From positions 23,113,407 to 23,177,406 of the forward strand of contig OX377205.1 in the NCBI GenBank assembly GCA_947396885.1: a stretch of 64,000 nt of DNA. Direction: 5' to 3'. Source of the stretch: Heligmosomoides polygyrus polygyrus (Eukaryota; Nematoda; Chromadorea; Rhabditida; Heligmosomidae). Under the pieces are notes generated by a model. It was given only the letters and a program-made list of their open reading frames with translations. It had not been told where the DNA came from and made no database searches. Of this stretch, positions 23,501 to 38,500 are shown in pieces. Every line of letters begins with the position of its first letter. Position 1 is the stretch's first letter. The position numbers were made by a program, and so were the translations under genes.

Positions 23501-26500
23501 CACCTAATTTTGGACAACTTGGCCCACGCGACAGCGTCTCTGATCTTCGCACGTCAGCGAAGCTCGGGACTCCGGAGGCCTTCTCTCACTTGCGTGAGTC
23601 GTGTCACTCCGAGCATCATCTTCTCGATTCCACCCTGCGCGACGCTGATCGCGTGTCCATCCAGCTTTACCTGAGGCGGCGGAATTCGTAAAAGATTTTT
23701 ACACATTCTTTTCGGATTCTTATCGGCACATTTTGCTCTAGTCGTTTAGTTCACATACTGGGTTTGATTATCAACTGTGCCACCAACGGATCACTACAGA
23801 AAATTACCATTCATAATCTAGGCGCCTTAATAGTCGGAAAAAGCCAGTTGTCATTCAAGTTTTTCAACAAATATTTGTTGTGCATCCTGCGACGGACTTT
23901 TGGCCGACTCTTATAGTCAGCCGTGTCCCGTGTAAATACTGCACTTCTAGACTTTTAGACAGCTTATTCTTAACGTATTACTCTGCTTGCGATTCAATTC
24001 TGACCCTATCATTGCGTTTTCGAGACTCAAACCGTAAATCTGTGAGATAGGGTAACTATCGCTCTTACCAAAAGTGGGTTATTTTAATTTCTACAACACA
24101 TTATACTTATGCTCGAATGACCCATTCGAATAGGTATTCGAATGATTTTCATTCGAATTTGAATATTCGAATTCGAATGTTCAAAAAATCGCGTTTTTCG
24201 AATGTATTCGAATTCGAATGTTCAAAAAATCGCGTTTTTCGAATGTATTCGAATTCGAATATTCAAAAAATCGCGTTTTTCGAATGTATTCGAATTCGAA
24301 TATTCAGAAAAATTGCGTTTTTCGAATATATTCGATTTCGAATGCTCGAAAATTTTCAGTATTCGAAACCATTCGAATATTCGCAATTTCCCAGAAAGCA
24401 AAAATTATTCAAGTATTCGAAAAGTGTCATTCGAATGCCCAACAAGAATTTGTGTATCGGCGTATTTTGAAAAGGCTTGGTGGGTTTCTCGGGTAATTTG
24501 GGTCGCCAAAACGGTTCTGTCTGTGAATCAAAGCTGTAATACGATGGTGGCTCCGTGCCCGGATACTGAGCGCCTCATCGATACTAGTCACTTCCCGAAA
24601 AGCCCTGTTAAGAGGGAGAACTTCCACAACGTTTCACAATGTTGAATTGCAAAAAATTTTCCACAGAGAATCGCTGCAGTGGTGAATGACCGTTCGGGGA
24701 CCAGTAATCGTCGCCACCCCGATTGGTGAACTCTGAGAGAAGACCACTTTCACCGATAAAAGTATGGATAGTATCAACCGGTATTGATTGCCTGATCAAT
24801 CTGTGACATGGTCTTCTGAATTAAGGCGCTCGCTGGAGACGTCTTAATATTTTCCAGTATTTTGTATACCTATTCTACGCTAATTTTATGCCCCTGTTCC
24901 TGTCAGTAATTTCTGACACATCGACGATCGACAGCTCTTAGCGCGCTCCTATATAGCATCAGACGTTTTTTTAGATCTTAGAGTATGGACATAAGGGTTA
25001 GTTTGATCTGGACCAGTTTTGCATTCCACTCAAGCAGTTCTGGAAGCTAATTACGCCGTAAACGTATTAACGTAAAGGATGAAGGACAGCAGAAGGAAGG
25101 ATAAAGGTAAATTCTTGTTTGGGAGGTACCAAGCATTCCACATTTATTACTGCGCCTGTGCAAAGCGGCCGAGGAAGAGTAGGAATTGTTAACAAAAAAA
25201 TGAAAATGATGGTTCAAGCGGCGTTTCAAACGGACGTTATTTGTCCTTCACGCTGCAGTTAAGAGTCTGAGACCACAAGCTAGCAAATGTCTGCAGGATG
25301 GGCGTGAGGGTCAACAGGGTGCGCTTCTGTCTTCTGTCACGTCGAGTGTCTCCTGGTGCAGAAGAGTACCTCATGAAGTCGGCTTTGTAATTTTCGTCAC
25401 GCTATGCTCTTCTGCTTCTCCGTGGTCTGAATGTTCTGCTTCTGGATTTCGTTTCTACAACGACTACAGTTCCGCAAAAGCTATATTATATGGTAGGACT
25501 TCACAAAGGGGAGGCGGCGTAGGTCGGCCGGATGTTATCGATCGATCTATTTTTCTGAAGTTTACCGTAGTTTATCAATATGTTGGCTGGAGAATAATTA
25601 CATTCACAAGTTCATTGCAAATAAGAAATATTTATTCCTACCACTTACTTGGGTGATTCACCAGAACGAAATGAGACTGGCCCTCATGGGTAGCCTATTC
25701 CTAGCTACTTGTAATACATTTTGTGGCCGCAAGATCGACAGTGTGATATTTCACATTTGTAGATGAGCAGGACAGACTTGCTACAGATTTTCATGTAGTA
25801 CTTTGTCGTCAGTCCTTCACTAGCTGCCGCTAGGCAAAAGCATTGTTTCATGAAAGTTCTTTAACAGTCAGTCTGCCACCAATTTCAAAAAGGATTGTTT
25901 TAAAGTGACCTAGAAGCTTACAGTGGCTCAACCAGATAATGTTCCCTTCAATTGTGTTGTAAACCTTTCGTTTGTTCCTCATAAGCAGCAATTAACAAAA
26001 CACTAGTATTCCTTTGAGAAAAATTCGTATTCCAGTAGGCAAGGAAATTAGACGCTTCCATAAGCCCTTTGATCGTTCTACGTGTAAGTTCTCTATCTCA
26101 TTTTTACGACTCACATGGGGGTTTATGAGATGTCTGTCGATAAAAATCTCGTGCTTAACTAGGAAGGGATACGTTATGTATTGCTTCCCTTTTCTCTTCT
26201 GTGTTGCCTTCTATCATGTCTATAATACAGCCTGATTTTTCATTCGAATTCGAATATTCGAATCGAATATTCAAATTCGAATATTCGAAAAATCGCGTTT
26301 TTCGAATGTATTCGAATTCGAATGTTCAAAAAATCGCGTTTTTCGAATGTATTCGAATTCGAATATTCAAAAAATCGCGTTTTTCGAATGTATTCGAATT
26401 CGAATGTTCAGAAAAATCGCGTTTTTCGAATATATTCGATTTCGAATGCTCGAAAATTTTCGGTATTCGAAACCATTCGAATATCCGAAATTTTTGGGAG

Positions 26501-29500
26501 AGCATAAGTATACAACACATCTTCTATATTCGGTGGCGATGTCCGTTCCTCCACGTGGTGCCACTGGACACTGTTCGCTCTGCGAGCTAAGCCGATCACG
26601 GACATTCGATTGCAAGCGACAGGCCCTTGTGATAGGCCGGAGTACGAGCATCCATGTCACATCGTATGGGTGTATGTTAGTTCATGTGTTTCGAGATAAT
26701 GCTACGGCGTCCGCGGGAGCCGACGCGCACTCGCAAAGCCCGGAGAGTGTGAGAAGTATGCGAGGGTCCCTGGTGCGAGGACGGCATCGGGGACAACTAA
26801 GTTAATCCGAAAGTCCCGTAACGTAAGCAGGACCCGCGTAGCAACGCTGAACGTGGGTACGTTGACGGGCCGCTCGTGCGAGTTGGTAGAAGCACTGGAG
26901 CGTAGAAGAGTTGATTTCTGTGCGGTGCAGGAAACGAGGTGGTCCTGCCGCAAGTCAAGGGACATAGGACGTGGCTTCAAATCCGTTCTATGTGGAAGTT
27001 CCAGGACCACCAGTGGTGTTGGAATAATCGTCTCCGAACGATTTCGTGACTCGATTGTAAGCGTCGAGCGCTTTGACGATCGATTGATGAAGATCGTTGT
27101 CGCCGCGAAGGAGCGACTCTATCACTTCTTCTCTGCGTATGCTCCGCAGACTGGCTGCTCGGATCAAGCCAAGGAGGAGTTTTGGAGCCTGCTTGATGAG
27201 AAGACAGCAGAGGTACCGTCGAAAGATGTCATCATAGTCGCTGGTGACCTTAATGGGCACGTAGGTGCTACGAAAGATGGGTACAGCTGTCATGGTGGGT
27301 TCGGTTACGGGTCACGTAACGCAAATGGTGAGCGTATCCTTGAACACGCTCACCATTTGCGCAATGAATCGCACAACCTCACCATAGTGAACACCGTATT
27401 TCGCAAAGCGACTCCCACCTCATCTCGTTCTATAGCGGGAACACCAGGACTCAGATAGACTTTGTCCTTGTGAAGGATCGAGACCAAAGTCTTGTCACAG
27501 ACGTGAAGGTCGTGCCGTATGAGACGGTCGCCCCACAGCATCGACTGCTGATCTGTACCTTAAAGATCGCCCCTCCGAGGCTGAAGCAGGTCGAGCGATG
27601 CGGTGCACCAAGAATCAAGTGGTGGCGAATGAAAGAGAAGGAAGCAGCGGTGATTTCTCGCGTGCGGTTACCGACAGTCACGACTGTCGACGAAACTTGG
27701 AAGAAGGCGACCGAAGCGATTCGTCACGCTGCACGGTCGGAGCTCGGCATAACGAAGCCAGGACGTTGGAAGGTCGACAAGCAGGCATGGCTGTGGACAG
27801 TTGACGTGAAAGCCAAAGCTAGAGAAAAGAAGACACTCTATCGCGTGTTTCGCGGCGAAAAGACAGCCGATAACTGGCGGAAGTACCAAGAAGCGAAGAA
27901 AGCTGCAAAGAAGGCCGTGGCTGTTGCAAGAGCCACCCATTATGGAGATGTAAACGAGAAGCTCGAGTCGCACGATGGTAAGCGGTATCGCCAGACCGAG
28001 GACATCGAGAAGTTCTTCGGCATCAATGACGAGAACGGCGATCTTCTTATGGACCGCAAGAAGGCATTGAAGCGGTGGCGCGACTACTTTGAGGAAATCT
28101 CTACAGTAGAATTTCCTCATCCAGCCATCCCCTCAACGGCTCCAACCCACGGCCCCGCTCAGAAGATCACCGTGGAGGAGATTGAAGCGGGTTTGAAGAA
28201 GATGAGGCCAGGCAAAGCGACTGGGCCCCGACGACGTGGCAGCAGAACTGTGGAAGTCGGAGTTTAGTACCCTGATGAGTGGTTGGCGAAGTTTTTTAAC
28301 CAGGTTGTGGCGGAGAAGAAGGTGCCTGAGTGTTGGCGCCGAAGCACGACGATTCCGATTTGAAAGAAGAAGGGCAGTTCTGCAGACTGCTCCAATTATC
28401 GGCCGATTCGCTTGCTTTCGCACAGCATGAAGATCTTTGAGCGAATTGTCGACGGACGAAGTCGTGACATCGTCCAGCTTTCCAGCAATCAGTGCGGCTT
28501 CGCGGCTGGCTGTGGCACCATTGATGCCATACATGCCGCCCGCCTCCTGATAGAGAAGCTTCCCGAGAAACAGAAGCCGGTGCATATCGCCTTCCTCGAC
28601 TTGGAGAACGCCTTTGACCGCGTACCGCGTGAAGTGATATGGCACGCCCTGCGACGACAGGAGTTCCTGAAGAGCTCATAGAGTGGGTGCGAATTCTCTA
28701 CTCTTGTCCAAAGAGTCGAGTTTAAGCTGCAGCTGGAACCTCGATGGAGTTTCCCATCTCTGTCGGGGTACACCAGGGTTCTGCGCTTTCTCCACTCCTC
28801 TTTGTTGTCGTCATGGATGCCATCACACAAGATCTTCAGAACCCCGTCCCTTGGACGTTGCTTTATGCTGATGACGTAATGCTCGCTAGCGAAGATAAAG
28901 ATGAACTCGAGCGAGAGGTGCAAGCTTGGTGTGATCGCTTGGAGTGGCTTGGACTCAAATTGAACGTGAAGAAGACCGAATATCTAACGACGGACGTTAC
29001 TGAGTCCAACACCATCAAGGTTAACGTCATCGAGCTCCCACGCACTTCGGTCTTTAAGTACCTGGGATCAGCAGTTACGTCTGACGGCAAACTGATGATT
29101 GAAGTGAATTCAAGCGTGAGTGCAGCTTGGTCCAAGTGGCGCTCGTTGACTGGGGTGCTCTGCGATAGGAAGATACCGGAGCTCTTGAAGTCGAAGAAAT
29201 ACAGAGCAGTTGGCCGGCCAGTAGCAATGTACGGCGCTGAGTGTTGGCCTGCGACCAGGGAAGTTGAAACGCGCCTCAGCGTCAAGGAGACGAAGATGCT
29301 GCGCAGGACGGCTGGAGTCACGCGCATGGACCGGCATCCGAAACGATGTCATTCGGCAGAAGTTCGGTGTCGCGCCGATAGCCGAGAAGATGCGCGAAGC
29401 TCGCTTGCGATGGTACGGCCACTTTCTGCGTGGAAAGGAAGACTGCGTCCGCAGGGTAGGCCTTAACTTCGAGGTAAAAGGAAAGCGGCCTAGAGGGCGC

Positions 29501-32500
29501 CCGAAGCAGCGCTGGTTACGTTACATGCGATATTTCACATGCGTTTAAGTCCACATTAGCATCTCCATATAACGTTCCTAAAAAATCGTGTCAAGTCTTT
29601 AAGTAGATTAAGAGGGAGTAAGAAGCTAAAAGCAAGGCGGAAGCATTCAAAGCAAAAGGGAAAAACTTCCAATTCCACTTAATATTTTTGCATAGTAAGA
29701 AAAATTTGAATCCCTCCCTGAAAATTCCTAAGCCGCCCTCCGATTTTTAGGATAAACTCCACGTTCGCCTGTGTTCACTGTATGATCAGCAATGTCAACG
29801 CATTAACGAGATGACGGATGCGCTGATGGATGCTGAGAACATGCCGACGAGGTAGTACTGAAGTGCAGTTGCATGTTCCAGGAAGGCACTCTTCTACAAT
29901 TTTATTGACCAATTGGCAAATATGTGTTGAGGAGAGATAAACGATAGAAGATAAGGAACGACCTTAGTAGATCTTTTTCGGGTTGGCCATGCATTTGACT
30001 TCAACGGTTGTCGTTGAATAGGCATTTCCGCAATGACTTGCGGTGGCCCGCCGACGGACAAGTTGATGTTTAATCCCTCCCAGGCAAGTCTGATATCAAA
30101 CCCTGAACCAGGAACCAGGATTGGGTGTACGCGACTGCTGGTTCCTCCTTCGACTACTCTATGTACCACGCGTTCTTTAAGAGGGATATGAGGCATTTTC
30201 ATGCTTGGAGGAACGGAAAGTGTGTTCGTTGTCCCACCCATTCTCCCGCAATTTTTCTGATTCCTGAAACGTTTCGTTTAAGAGAAAACGAGGGCAAAGT
30301 CTATGTTGTACTTCGGTGACGCGTCAGCGATGCTGTACGCAGTACGTAGCAGCCCGCACAACACAGCGTCGGCGACGTGTCGCTGAAGTATAACATAGGC
30401 CTAACCATCGGCAGCGGAGGTATTAGCCAATCACAGAACTAGTTGGACTGCGCAAGAGGTGGTAATTAGCTGGTCATCTATCTCTTCCCCGCCTCTTACA
30501 CGCCCAGGACCCTTTTAGTTTGAACTCATAATGGCATGTTTGGATGGGCTAATCATACTCATGGTGTCATCGTCATTCTTAGTCCAGAGTACCTTAGAAA
30601 ACACATTAAGCGCTCCTCTCCTAGCAGCTGATGGTATCACTAAGCTTTGCTTAAGCGAGAACTCGTCTGTTCTTCGACAGCATGCTGATCTGCTCTATCG
30701 AGATGTGAGAAGGGCCGCGATAGGTTTAACGAAGGTCTATGCCGATTTGGAGGACTGTCGTAATCAGCAGGGATATGCGACTTCGCCTCTGAAGTACACA
30801 ATGGATCAAGAAGATGAGAGCGGGTTGGTGACGAGCTGAGCAGGCTAAAGAAGCCCACTGTTTGTATTTCCGCAGGCATCGGTATCACTCTTAAGGTCAC
30901 TGCTCGGCAAACTGACCATGGACAGCCCGGTTACACCACTTGGCGCCTTACCGCCGCCTGTGCGAACACGGATCGGTGAGCGATTCTTTTTTATTGCACT
31001 GATTTCATGCGAATCCGTCGAAGGACGCGGTACCACAGCTTAATCTCCTCATTCTAGAGACACTAAAGAAGACAACCGTGCAAGTTATTCTTCACTTCAA
31101 CGACATGTTCCTCTGCAAGTCAAAAGCAGTTCCGTTGGAAGGCCTTCAGCTTAAGTTCGATCGAATCTACAACTTGGAGGTGACCTTTTTCAAATAATTG
31201 CATAGCAGCCGATGCACCGAAGCTAGTGACAGGTAATTTACCGGCAACGAAATCTAAGCACACCGATGGAAGGAGGATAAAAAGTGATTAGGAGTTTCTG
31301 CAGGAACTCAGGGCATATGCAACATCTGTTTCATTACAACTTTTACTATTACAATCTTTTTAGTGGTTGTTTCAAATCCAATATGTCTTGAATGCTCCCA
31401 TTTCTTCTCTAAATTTGAGTTTTTCTCGGTTTTTAATGTCTCAAATGTCGTTTTAGCCTACCCGGTGTTCAATAAATAAATAAATAAATAAATAGGATAA
31501 CATCACCGATAGTGTGTGGTACCCAGTCGGAGGAGGTATCAGCTGTAACGTGGGTTCTGGGACCGAATTCGTCAAAGACTTACGTAGCTTTAATGGAGAA
31601 TTGTAAGTTTATCAAGCGATATGGTGAGCGATAAGCCGCGTTATCTGAGTTTTTAACATGGCTTCGCGTACCATATCGCTTGATAAGCTTACAATTCCCC
31701 ATTAAAGTTACGCAAGTCGCTGATGAATCCGGTCCCTGGCTCGGATTTCCCATTCAAGCCAACGAAGCCTTTCACCGCTCTGGTATCGGTGAATTGGTAC
31801 CGGACTTGTCTGGGAAGGACAAACCGCTGACTTGTTCATCGGATGGCCACCGCAACTTATTGAACAGACGAAACATGCATTCAAATCACCTTCACGACAT
31901 CCCGTAGAAGTAGAATGCGGTCTAAAAAAGACATCCTGGAAGGGATTGAACAACTCCGTCCTTTATCCTTATTTTATATTTAATCTAGGTGATTCAGGCT
32001 CTAACTTGTATTCTATCCACCCTATTCCTCCAAGAATCGCTTAAATCAACTAAGAGTTTAACCTTTCTCGACGTTTTTTCTGTTTGCAGCTACCAGTTGT
32101 AGTTGTTTTTTTTCAACCGGGTAATAACTCATGAAGCTAGGTGTGCATATGCATGCTGTAAACGAAGATGTAGCAATCCAAAATGCTAGAAATTCTTCGA
32201 CAACCCCTATGGTTTGAAAGAGTAAGCCATCTGCTTTCTAAATAGTACAACGTATTAAAAGACGGTTGGACATTAAAATAATTTGTTGTTTTACATCACA
32301 AATAGTGGACGCGTGTAGCGCAGCCGGAGGAGGCGCCGACTGTCGCGTGCACCCGATACCAGGTTCCTGGTTCGGATTTCCCGCTCAGGCCAACCAAGCC
32401 TTTTATCCCTCCGGGGTCGGTGAATTGGTACCAGACTAGTCCGGGAAGGATATAGCGCTGACTTGCCCATCGGCTGGCCACTGCAAGTCATTGCATGGCC

Positions 32501-35500
32501 AAATACGCATTCAAATCGCCTTCACGATATCCCGTAGAAGTAGAATGCGCTGGCGCATTCCAGAAGGGATTGACTAACGCCGTCCTTTATCCTTTATATC
32601 ACAAAGGCCCAAAAATTGGCAGAACCTACAGCTCAATGTTCTGGAGTGGCGTGCTTTTGAAATAGCTAAAAAACCGATCCAGTAAACTTTTTCTGTTTCA
32701 CTTGGCATATATCTGTAAGCGAGGAGGCCGTTCATGTTGATCAGCAAGAGTTTCGAGCACGATACCCGTTCTACATTAAGAGCAACATGATCAGGCGGTG
32801 TTACGGTATTACGTAATACCAATAAGGGCGTAGTTTTCATCTGTTCGCGGAAGGAGGCGTCGGCTGTCTCGTGTGCCCCAAATCGAGGTTCTTGGTTCAG
32901 GTCCTCCGCGCAGTTCAGGCCATCCATCCGTCCGAGGTCGACGAATTGGTACCAGACTCGCCTATGAAGAGTAAAACACTGGCCTTGCCCATGGCCCTGC
33001 CAATGCGAGTCACTGTTTGGTCCAAATACGCATTCAAGTAGCTCCCACGATATCACGTAGAAGTAATAGAATGCGGGGCGCACCCTCAAAGGGATTGCTT
33101 GACGCCTTCCTTTATGTTTTATCCTTTAATAATAATATCAATAGGCCAACAAACTACGTTAGCCTATTTGGAACAAGCATATGCTTGACGTGTGCTCAAA
33201 CAGACATGCCTAATCTCTGGATGGGAATCTCTGCTATAGTTGGTAGATCCGTCTGCGATAGCAGTGAAAAACCGTCGCTGATTAAGCTTAACGTGAAGTC
33301 TTAATGAATTCAACAGTAATGACCGAAGGCATACAGTGCGTTTCAAAAGTATGTAGCCACCTTAAATTCAAAATTTTCTCGTTTCGCGTTCGTTTCTACG
33401 AACTGGCGTTAGCAGCATTGAACTCCCTGTAGAAGAAAATAGCTTGATTGCTCTTTCCAGAAAAAAGCTTGATCTCCGGCAAAAACTAGGCATTTTTGAC
33501 TTTTTTGTTTGTTTCAAAAGTATGTAGCCACTCCAGAATATCGGGCATTTTTGCACTCCTATTCAAATTTTGCGCTCTTTTTGGCGGGTAGTTCTTGTCA
33601 TGAATAGCCAGCTTGACCTATTCTTCAAAAATAACCACTATGCCAGTCCGTGGACGTGTCCTGATTATCGAGGAACAGGCTCAGATCCGAGCGCTCAAGG
33701 ATGCTGGCTTGACAAATCGCGCCATTGCTCGTCAGCTCGGACGTTCGCAAGATGTGTCGACCACTTCCTTCGAAATCCCAATGGTTATCGGTCTGCACCT
33801 GTACCGGGTCGTCCGCGTGTGATTTCGAACCAGAATCGTCGACGAATCAGCCGCATGGTGTCGAACTCCACATGGAGCGTCAACCAAGTTCGCGCTGAGA
33901 CGGGTCTATCTGCATCAAGAACAACGATATGGCGTTGTATTCGATCGAACGAACACATCTGCAGATAGACCATGCAGAAAGCACCTTATCTCACGAACTT
34001 CCAACAAGCAGGCGCAACTGGGTTTGCCTGCAAAAACATGGCACGCAACGGGAAAATGTAGGAACTTTCTGGTTTCGTCGAAGTCATGAATTTCACACGC
34101 TTATTGCTTCAGGTCATCTTCGGTGACGACAAAAAATTTAATCTGGATGGTTGCTATGGTTACCGGTATTACTGGAGAGATCTACGACAGGCTCCCATCA
34201 CCTTCTCTCGACGGAACTTCGGAGGCGGGACCCTGATGACATGGGCAGGCTTCTGCAGTAGGCGGAAGCTGAAGCTCAGATTCCCATCATGTCGTATGGA
34301 CAGTCTAGGGTATCAAGCCGTACTGGAGTCTAGCCTGCTGCCCTTCCTAACGGGGAGAAAACGGCAGACACATGTTCTGCAGCAGGACAGCGCTGCACTT
34401 CGTGTGTCCAAATCGACCACAGGCTGGCTCCAACGTAATCGACTCCGAGTAATGGAATGGCCAGCTTGCTCATCTGACTGCAACCCAATGGAGAACATGT
34501 GAGGTATCTTGGTCCGGCAGGTCTACTTGAATAACAGGCCGTTCAACAATGTTGGGGAGCTGAAAACCGCTATTTTGACTGCCTGGGACAACATCGGTGA
34601 CGAAGTAATCCAGAAACTTGTTAGTAGCATGCGTAGCAGGGTATTTGATGTAAAAAGAAATAATGGTGGTCCAATTGACTATTAATTTTTAATAAAATCG
34701 TATTTTTTGAGAGTGGCTACATACTTTTGAAACAAACAAAAAAAATTCAAGAACGCATAGTTTTTGCCGGAGATCAAGCTTTTTCTGGAAAGAGCAATCT
34801 AGCTATTTCCGTCTACGGGGAATCTAATGCTGCTGACGCCAGTTCGTAGAAACGAACGCGAAACGAGAAAATTTTGAATTTAAGGTGGCTACATACTTTT
34901 GAAACGCACTGTATTTCATGTAGTGCAAGCCGTAGGCCTTCCGGAAATTATAAGATTCAGCCGACAGAACATGGACTTTCCGTGAGGGACCCATGATAAT
35001 ATTACCTTTTAAAGGACTGAGTACATACACATAATTCAGTCTAGCTCTAAAACGTTTTGACAACTTCAGCAAAAGACCTAGTTTGCCGCATTATTTTATA
35101 TAGTATATAGCTTAGCTTATATGCTCTCCTGAACTTGATCTGGAGTAAAAAGAAGAGGTCTTCTGTCGCCTCAAGATCTCTATTTAGAAAGTGCTGTTAA
35201 CCAAATGAACCTCACAGTTTTTTATTATTTATTTTATTTAAGCCAACAACAAAATCAACAAGCGAAAAACATGACAACTGTTATATCAGAAATAATTCTT
35301 CTGCTAGCTGAGAAGTGCCTGGGATAATAGCAGTCGAGTTATAGAGCAGTTTGTACAAAATTTGATTGTATAATCAATTGTTTCCTGTTTCCAAACTTTG
35401 ATGGTTCACCGACAACTCGCTCTCAAGTGAGAAACATTCCACAGTTGCTGTAATAGACGCTTCTTACTTGGATGAAGAGGAACTTCATAAAGCTAAGGCT

Positions 35501-38500
35501 GAAGACAGTTTTCTTTTCAATACAATTTTTGAACGTGTGCGAAACGGGTGTCCTTCAGATTGTGTCAGAACCGAAGACGATCACAGCTACAATCATTGAA
35601 AAAATCGGCACCTCAAAGAAGAACACCATCGCTAAGGTGAGGTTAGACACACATAAAATTTCATAAAATTTTTGCATATTTAAATTATAATGCTTTTGTT
35701 GTTGTCCTAAACCTACGCTCACTTCTTGTTGCTGCACGAGAACCTCCTTTCTCATGTAGGAGTAACACATATACATATTTATTTATTTATTTAGACGAGC
35801 AAATAGTTACAATTACACGCAGAGAAAATACAAAACTCTCAACAACAAAAAAACAACACTACAACACAACTCATAGTAATTACTTAGTTACTCTAGGAGA
35901 TACCTGTCCACGAGCCTCTGAAACTGAGCTAATAAATCAGGGGACGCATTTTTTGAGAATGTTAAAAACTCAGGGCCGGCCCTTTGGGTAAAAAAGGAAG
36001 CACGGATGGAGCTCTTGGCCTTGGAGAAATGGATTTTCTTCTGGCTACCTGATGTATAGGAATTTTGTAACGTGTAGAAGTCATCAAGTTTTAGTGCTAC
36101 CAGTTCTGTAATCATTTTGGAAATCATAAGCAGGTCATTCCTTTTCCTACGAGTCTCAAGACTGGAGATTTTGAAAATTTTGTTGCGATTAGAGGCAGAA
36201 GGTATGGTGGTGTAATCATACCCATATAAGCGTATCCAGAGCTTTATAGTGAAACCATTTTGAACTGCTTCAAGCCTTTGTACACTACTCCTCAAGTGAG
36301 GACTAAAGACTGTGGTACCGTATTCTAGTACAGGGCGAACATATGATTTATAGGCTACCAGAAAGTGTGGTGCTGATTTTATAGACAAGGATTTAAATAT
36401 GTTGTAAACAATTCTCTCAGCTCTCTTTGCGATGCCTTCACAGTAGTCAGTGAAAGTGAGTTTTTTGTCCATAATGAATCCCAGATCTCGTAACGTATCT
36501 ACACTAACTATACGGGTTCCACCAAGCATGTACTTGCATCTTGCTGATTTCGATTTACCAAGATGAAGAAGTTTAGTTTTTGAAGCAGATAGAGGTAGTT
36601 TCCACCTCACAGACCCAGACCAATCAGCAATCTCTTTATTGGCGCCTTGCAAAGCCAAGCAATCTTTCAGTTTGTTATTTTTATTTTTGTATAGTTTTAC
36701 GTCATCGGCAAACATACTACACATCACGTTGAATTTGTCTATTTGGTCTGATAGGTCGGAAGTGTAGATAATAAAGAGAACTGGTGATAATACCCCACCC
36801 TGAGGTACTCCACTAGTCACCCCATAAAAGGAATCGTTGACTTTCACTTGAAAGGTTCTGTTCGTGATGAAACCTTTTATCCACGCAGTAATTCGATGAT
36901 GCACTCCAACAGTTTGAAGTTTTTGAACCAATTCTTCAAACGGTACTTTGTCAAACGCCTTGCTAAAATCGAGGTAGATGATATCAATAGCCTCTATATC
37001 AGCCGCTCCAGGCTTAAACAAATGTGTTCAAGCATTGTTACTAGTAAGGTCCTCAGCTTAACCGGTTCCATGCTGATATCAGCGGCCGGCCCATCCCCGT
37101 ATCACGGGTGGGTGCTGACGGACCTCGAGGATATCGCGGATGTTACGTGCGGTCAAACAGCGCCGGTGGTGTAAGGCGAACATCGCTGCCCGGAAAGCAG
37201 AAGATGCGGGTTCGAGTCCCGCCTGGCGCAAGAGTTTTGATATCAATATCATTGTTTGCATCAAGTGCTTTGGTCCAGTCATTTAAGGCAGAGAACATTG
37301 ATATCTCTGTTGACCGTTTGACTCTGAACCCATATTGGTTCTCGGGTAAAATCCCATCTGTCTCAATGTACTTCACTAATTCTGCCTTCAAAATTTTTTC
37401 GAGTGTCTTACAAAATACTGATGTTAAGCTTATAAGACGATAGTTTGAAGCTAGATTGTTGAGCGATGTCTTCAGAATGGGAGTGACATAGGCATGTTTC
37501 CATCGATGAGGTATTACAGCATGCATGTAACTGTAGTTAAAAATATGTTTCAATGGAACGGCAATTGCAGTGGCAACCCTCTGAATGAAGTAAGCTGGAA
37601 TTTCATCTGGAGTTCGCGAATAAGACAGTGGTAATCTACTCAACAGCCTATGAATATCTTCTTTATTAATCACCTGTATCACCTGTCGTCCCGTTGATCA
37701 TCGACTTGCTCGAGCGGGCGCCAGCAGCGTCTCCATTCGTCCCTGTCGCGTGCCAGAGTGGTCCAATGGATCCTCCTCGCTCGAGGGACACGAAGAGCGT
37801 CATATCGGTCGTTCAGGGCTTTCACGAAGAAGTCCGACCAACGCGTTGGTGGGCGTCCTGGTGTTCTTTTGACATCCCGCGGAATCCAATCTGTGACGGC
37901 TCTCGTCCAGCGGGTGTCTGCGAATCGCATTACGTGGCCGGCCCACCTAATTTTCGACGACTTGGCCCATGCGACAGCGTCTCTGATCTTCGAACGTCGG
38001 CGAAGCTCGGAACTCCGGAGGCCTTCTCTCACTTGCGTGAGTCGTTTCACTCCGAGCATCGTCCTCTCGATTCCACGCTGCGCGACGCTGATCGCGTGTT
38101 CATCCTGCTTTCGTATAGCCCAGGTCTCTGAGGCGTATGTTAGGGCAGGAAGAACAGTGGAGTCGAATAGGTGGGCACGGAGTCGGACGTTCTTCGTTTT
38201 CTTCACGACTTCTTCGACGCTCTTGAAAGCTCCCCAAGCCGCTCGTTTCCTTCTGCTCAGCTCTGGTGCTAGGTCGTTGGTCATGTTGACTTCGCGACCC
38301 AGATACACATAGCTGGAGCATTCGGAGATGTTCGTTCCGTTGAGCGAGAATGGGGCATCAGAAACCCATCCGTTCTTCAAGAACATCGTCTTCGTAAGAT
38401 TCAGCTGCAGTCCAACGCTCCCACATACACGATCGAAGTCGGCCAGCATTCGTTCCGCCTGACTGATGCTCGGGGTTATGAGCACGATGTCGTCAGCGAA

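Noticed and set aside
24117..24645. Long plus-strand frames with [12 protein letters not shown] repeats
   Set aside because: They are products of the 41-bp satellite, open in all three frames because the unit lacks stops.
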